From contig CANRLB010000018.1 of NCBI GenBank assembly GCA_947631365.1, positions 1 through 14,961 of the forward strand: a DNA stretch of 14,961 nucleotides. Direction: 5' to 3'. The notes under the pieces were generated by a model, which worked only from the letters and a program-made list of their open reading frames with translations, made no database searches and was not told where the DNA came from. Positions 14,673-14,961 of this stretch are shown in pieces (position 1 is the stretch's first letter; each line of letters starts with the position of its first letter). This stretch comes from an uncultured Bacilli bacterium. GTDB taxonomy: Bacteria; Bacillota_I; Bacilli_A; RF39; UBA660. The position numbers were made by a program, and so were the translations under genes.

Positions 14673-14709
14673 AAAAATATATTAGACAATTTCGTCAATA
14701 TATTTTTTT
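14671..14709. terminator. Bidirectional terminator between the small membrane protein and PTS EIIB genes
   Basis: A long stem (14671-14687 with 14694-14709, one bulged A) has loop aatttc. The arms begin and end in runs of seven A or T, so it can act in both directions. It overlaps the 3' codons of the EIIB gene. Confidence 0.9.
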
Positions 14710-14961
14710 AATTGTTTAGCATTTTTATCAAAAATAATTTTTAATTGATTATCAATTTCGACAATGCCTTTAGCACCAAGGCGTTGAATTGCTTCTTTTT
14801 GAACAATACTAACATCTCTAAGTATTACTTTAAAGCGACTCATATTACACTCAGCATTAATTATATTATCTTCTCCACCTAAAAATTCAATTAATTTATT
14901 TTCTTTTATCGCAAAATCTTTTCTTGTAAGTTTTAGGGCAATTGCTAAGATAATAAGAATA
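14682..14961 (-). CDS. PTS glucose-family EIIB domain protein, 5' part outside the window
   Basis: The minus-strand frame is open from the window end to a TAA at 14682-14684, giving 92 residues and a partial codon. A hydrophobic stretch (ILIILAIAL) leads through a short basic linker into an EIIB fold. The fold shows LIEFLGGEDNIINAEC, then RFKVILRD, then GAKGIVEIDNQLKIIF and KNAKQLKKYIDEIV. This matches the glucose/N-acetylglucosamine-type EIIB, which passes phosphate from EIIA through its cysteine to the incoming sugar. The phospho-cysteine lies in ECNMSRFKV, where the usual motif is CxTRLR, so the flanking residues are divergent. It could be a stand-alone membrane-tethered EIIB or the end of an EIICB fusion; the missing 5' part decides this. 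No sugar specificity can be inferred. Confidence 0.85.
   Translation of the reverse strand, partial: ILIILAIALKLTRKDFAIKENKLIEFLGGEDNIINAECNMSRFKVILRDVSIVQKEAIQRLGAKGIVEIDNQLKIIFDKNAKQLKKYIDEIV

Noticed and set aside
1..14961. Mycoplasma genetic code (UGA = Trp)
   Set aside because: The conserved genes are full length under the standard code with TGG tryptophans, and code-4 species use mostly TGA for Trp.

Overview
The window is about 15 kb of very AT-rich DNA from a low-GC Gram-positive bacterium. It looks most like an anaerobic, gut-type member of the Bacilli/Erysipelotrichales–Mollicutes side of the Firmicutes. This assignment is inferred from three things: base composition; TAA or TAG at all 15 readable stops, with every Trp codon inside full-length frames being TGG (so the standard code fits); and gene content. 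The class III (oxygen-sensitive) ribonucleotide reductase implies an anaerobic lifestyle. A sortase with a sorting-signal protein and a RodA-type SEDS polymerase imply a cell wall, so the organism is not a wall-less mycoplasma.

Layout. (1) 1-2391 (+): an anaerobic ribonucleotide reductase operon. The catalytic NrdD gene, cut by the window start, stops without its glycyl-radical domain. That domain is encoded by the next 60-codon gene, which has its own strong ribosome binding site. nrdG, the radical-SAM activase, follows. (2) 2485-3807 (+): an Asn-rich, single-pass membrane protein with Ig-like extracellular repeats, behind a near-consensus promoter. (3) 3888-5012 (+): a NifS/IscS-type cysteine desulfurase. 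(4) 5076-7019 (+): a BclA-like collagen-repeat protein followed by a GT2 glycosyltransferase with TPR repeats, a plausible substrate/modifier pair. (5) 7027-8616 (-) and 8743-9294 (+): a divergent pair of a class B-like sortase, carrying an unusual ~270-residue N-terminal cytosolic domain, and a small secreted protein with an NKDTG-type sorting signal. (6) 9370-10854 (+): lysS. (7) 10933-12498 (+): a multi-pass transporter of the YfcC/DcuC type. (8) 12551-13648 (-): a RodA/FtsW-family glycan polymerase. (9) 13704-14672 (+): two small proteins of unknown function, the second membrane-anchored. (10) 14682-14961 (-): the 3' end of a glucose-type PTS EIIB domain, cut by the window end.

Genes are tightly packed and there is no gene-free stretch over 300 bases. 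Most transcription units end in an evident intrinsic terminator. All three convergent junctions (7019/7027, 12498/12551, 14672/14682) have a hairpin that can act on both strands, and two of these overlap the coding ends. Several genes have a TATAAT-like box only a few bases upstream of the Shine-Dalgarno sequence, suggesting very short 5' leaders.

The most notable feature is the split class III ribonucleotide reductase (catalytic subunit, detached glycyl-radical subunit and activase in one operon). Next are the sortase with a large intracellular extension beside its likely substrate, and the collagen-like protein/glycosyltransferase pair. No tRNA, rRNA, CRISPR array, insertion sequence or phage gene was seen.
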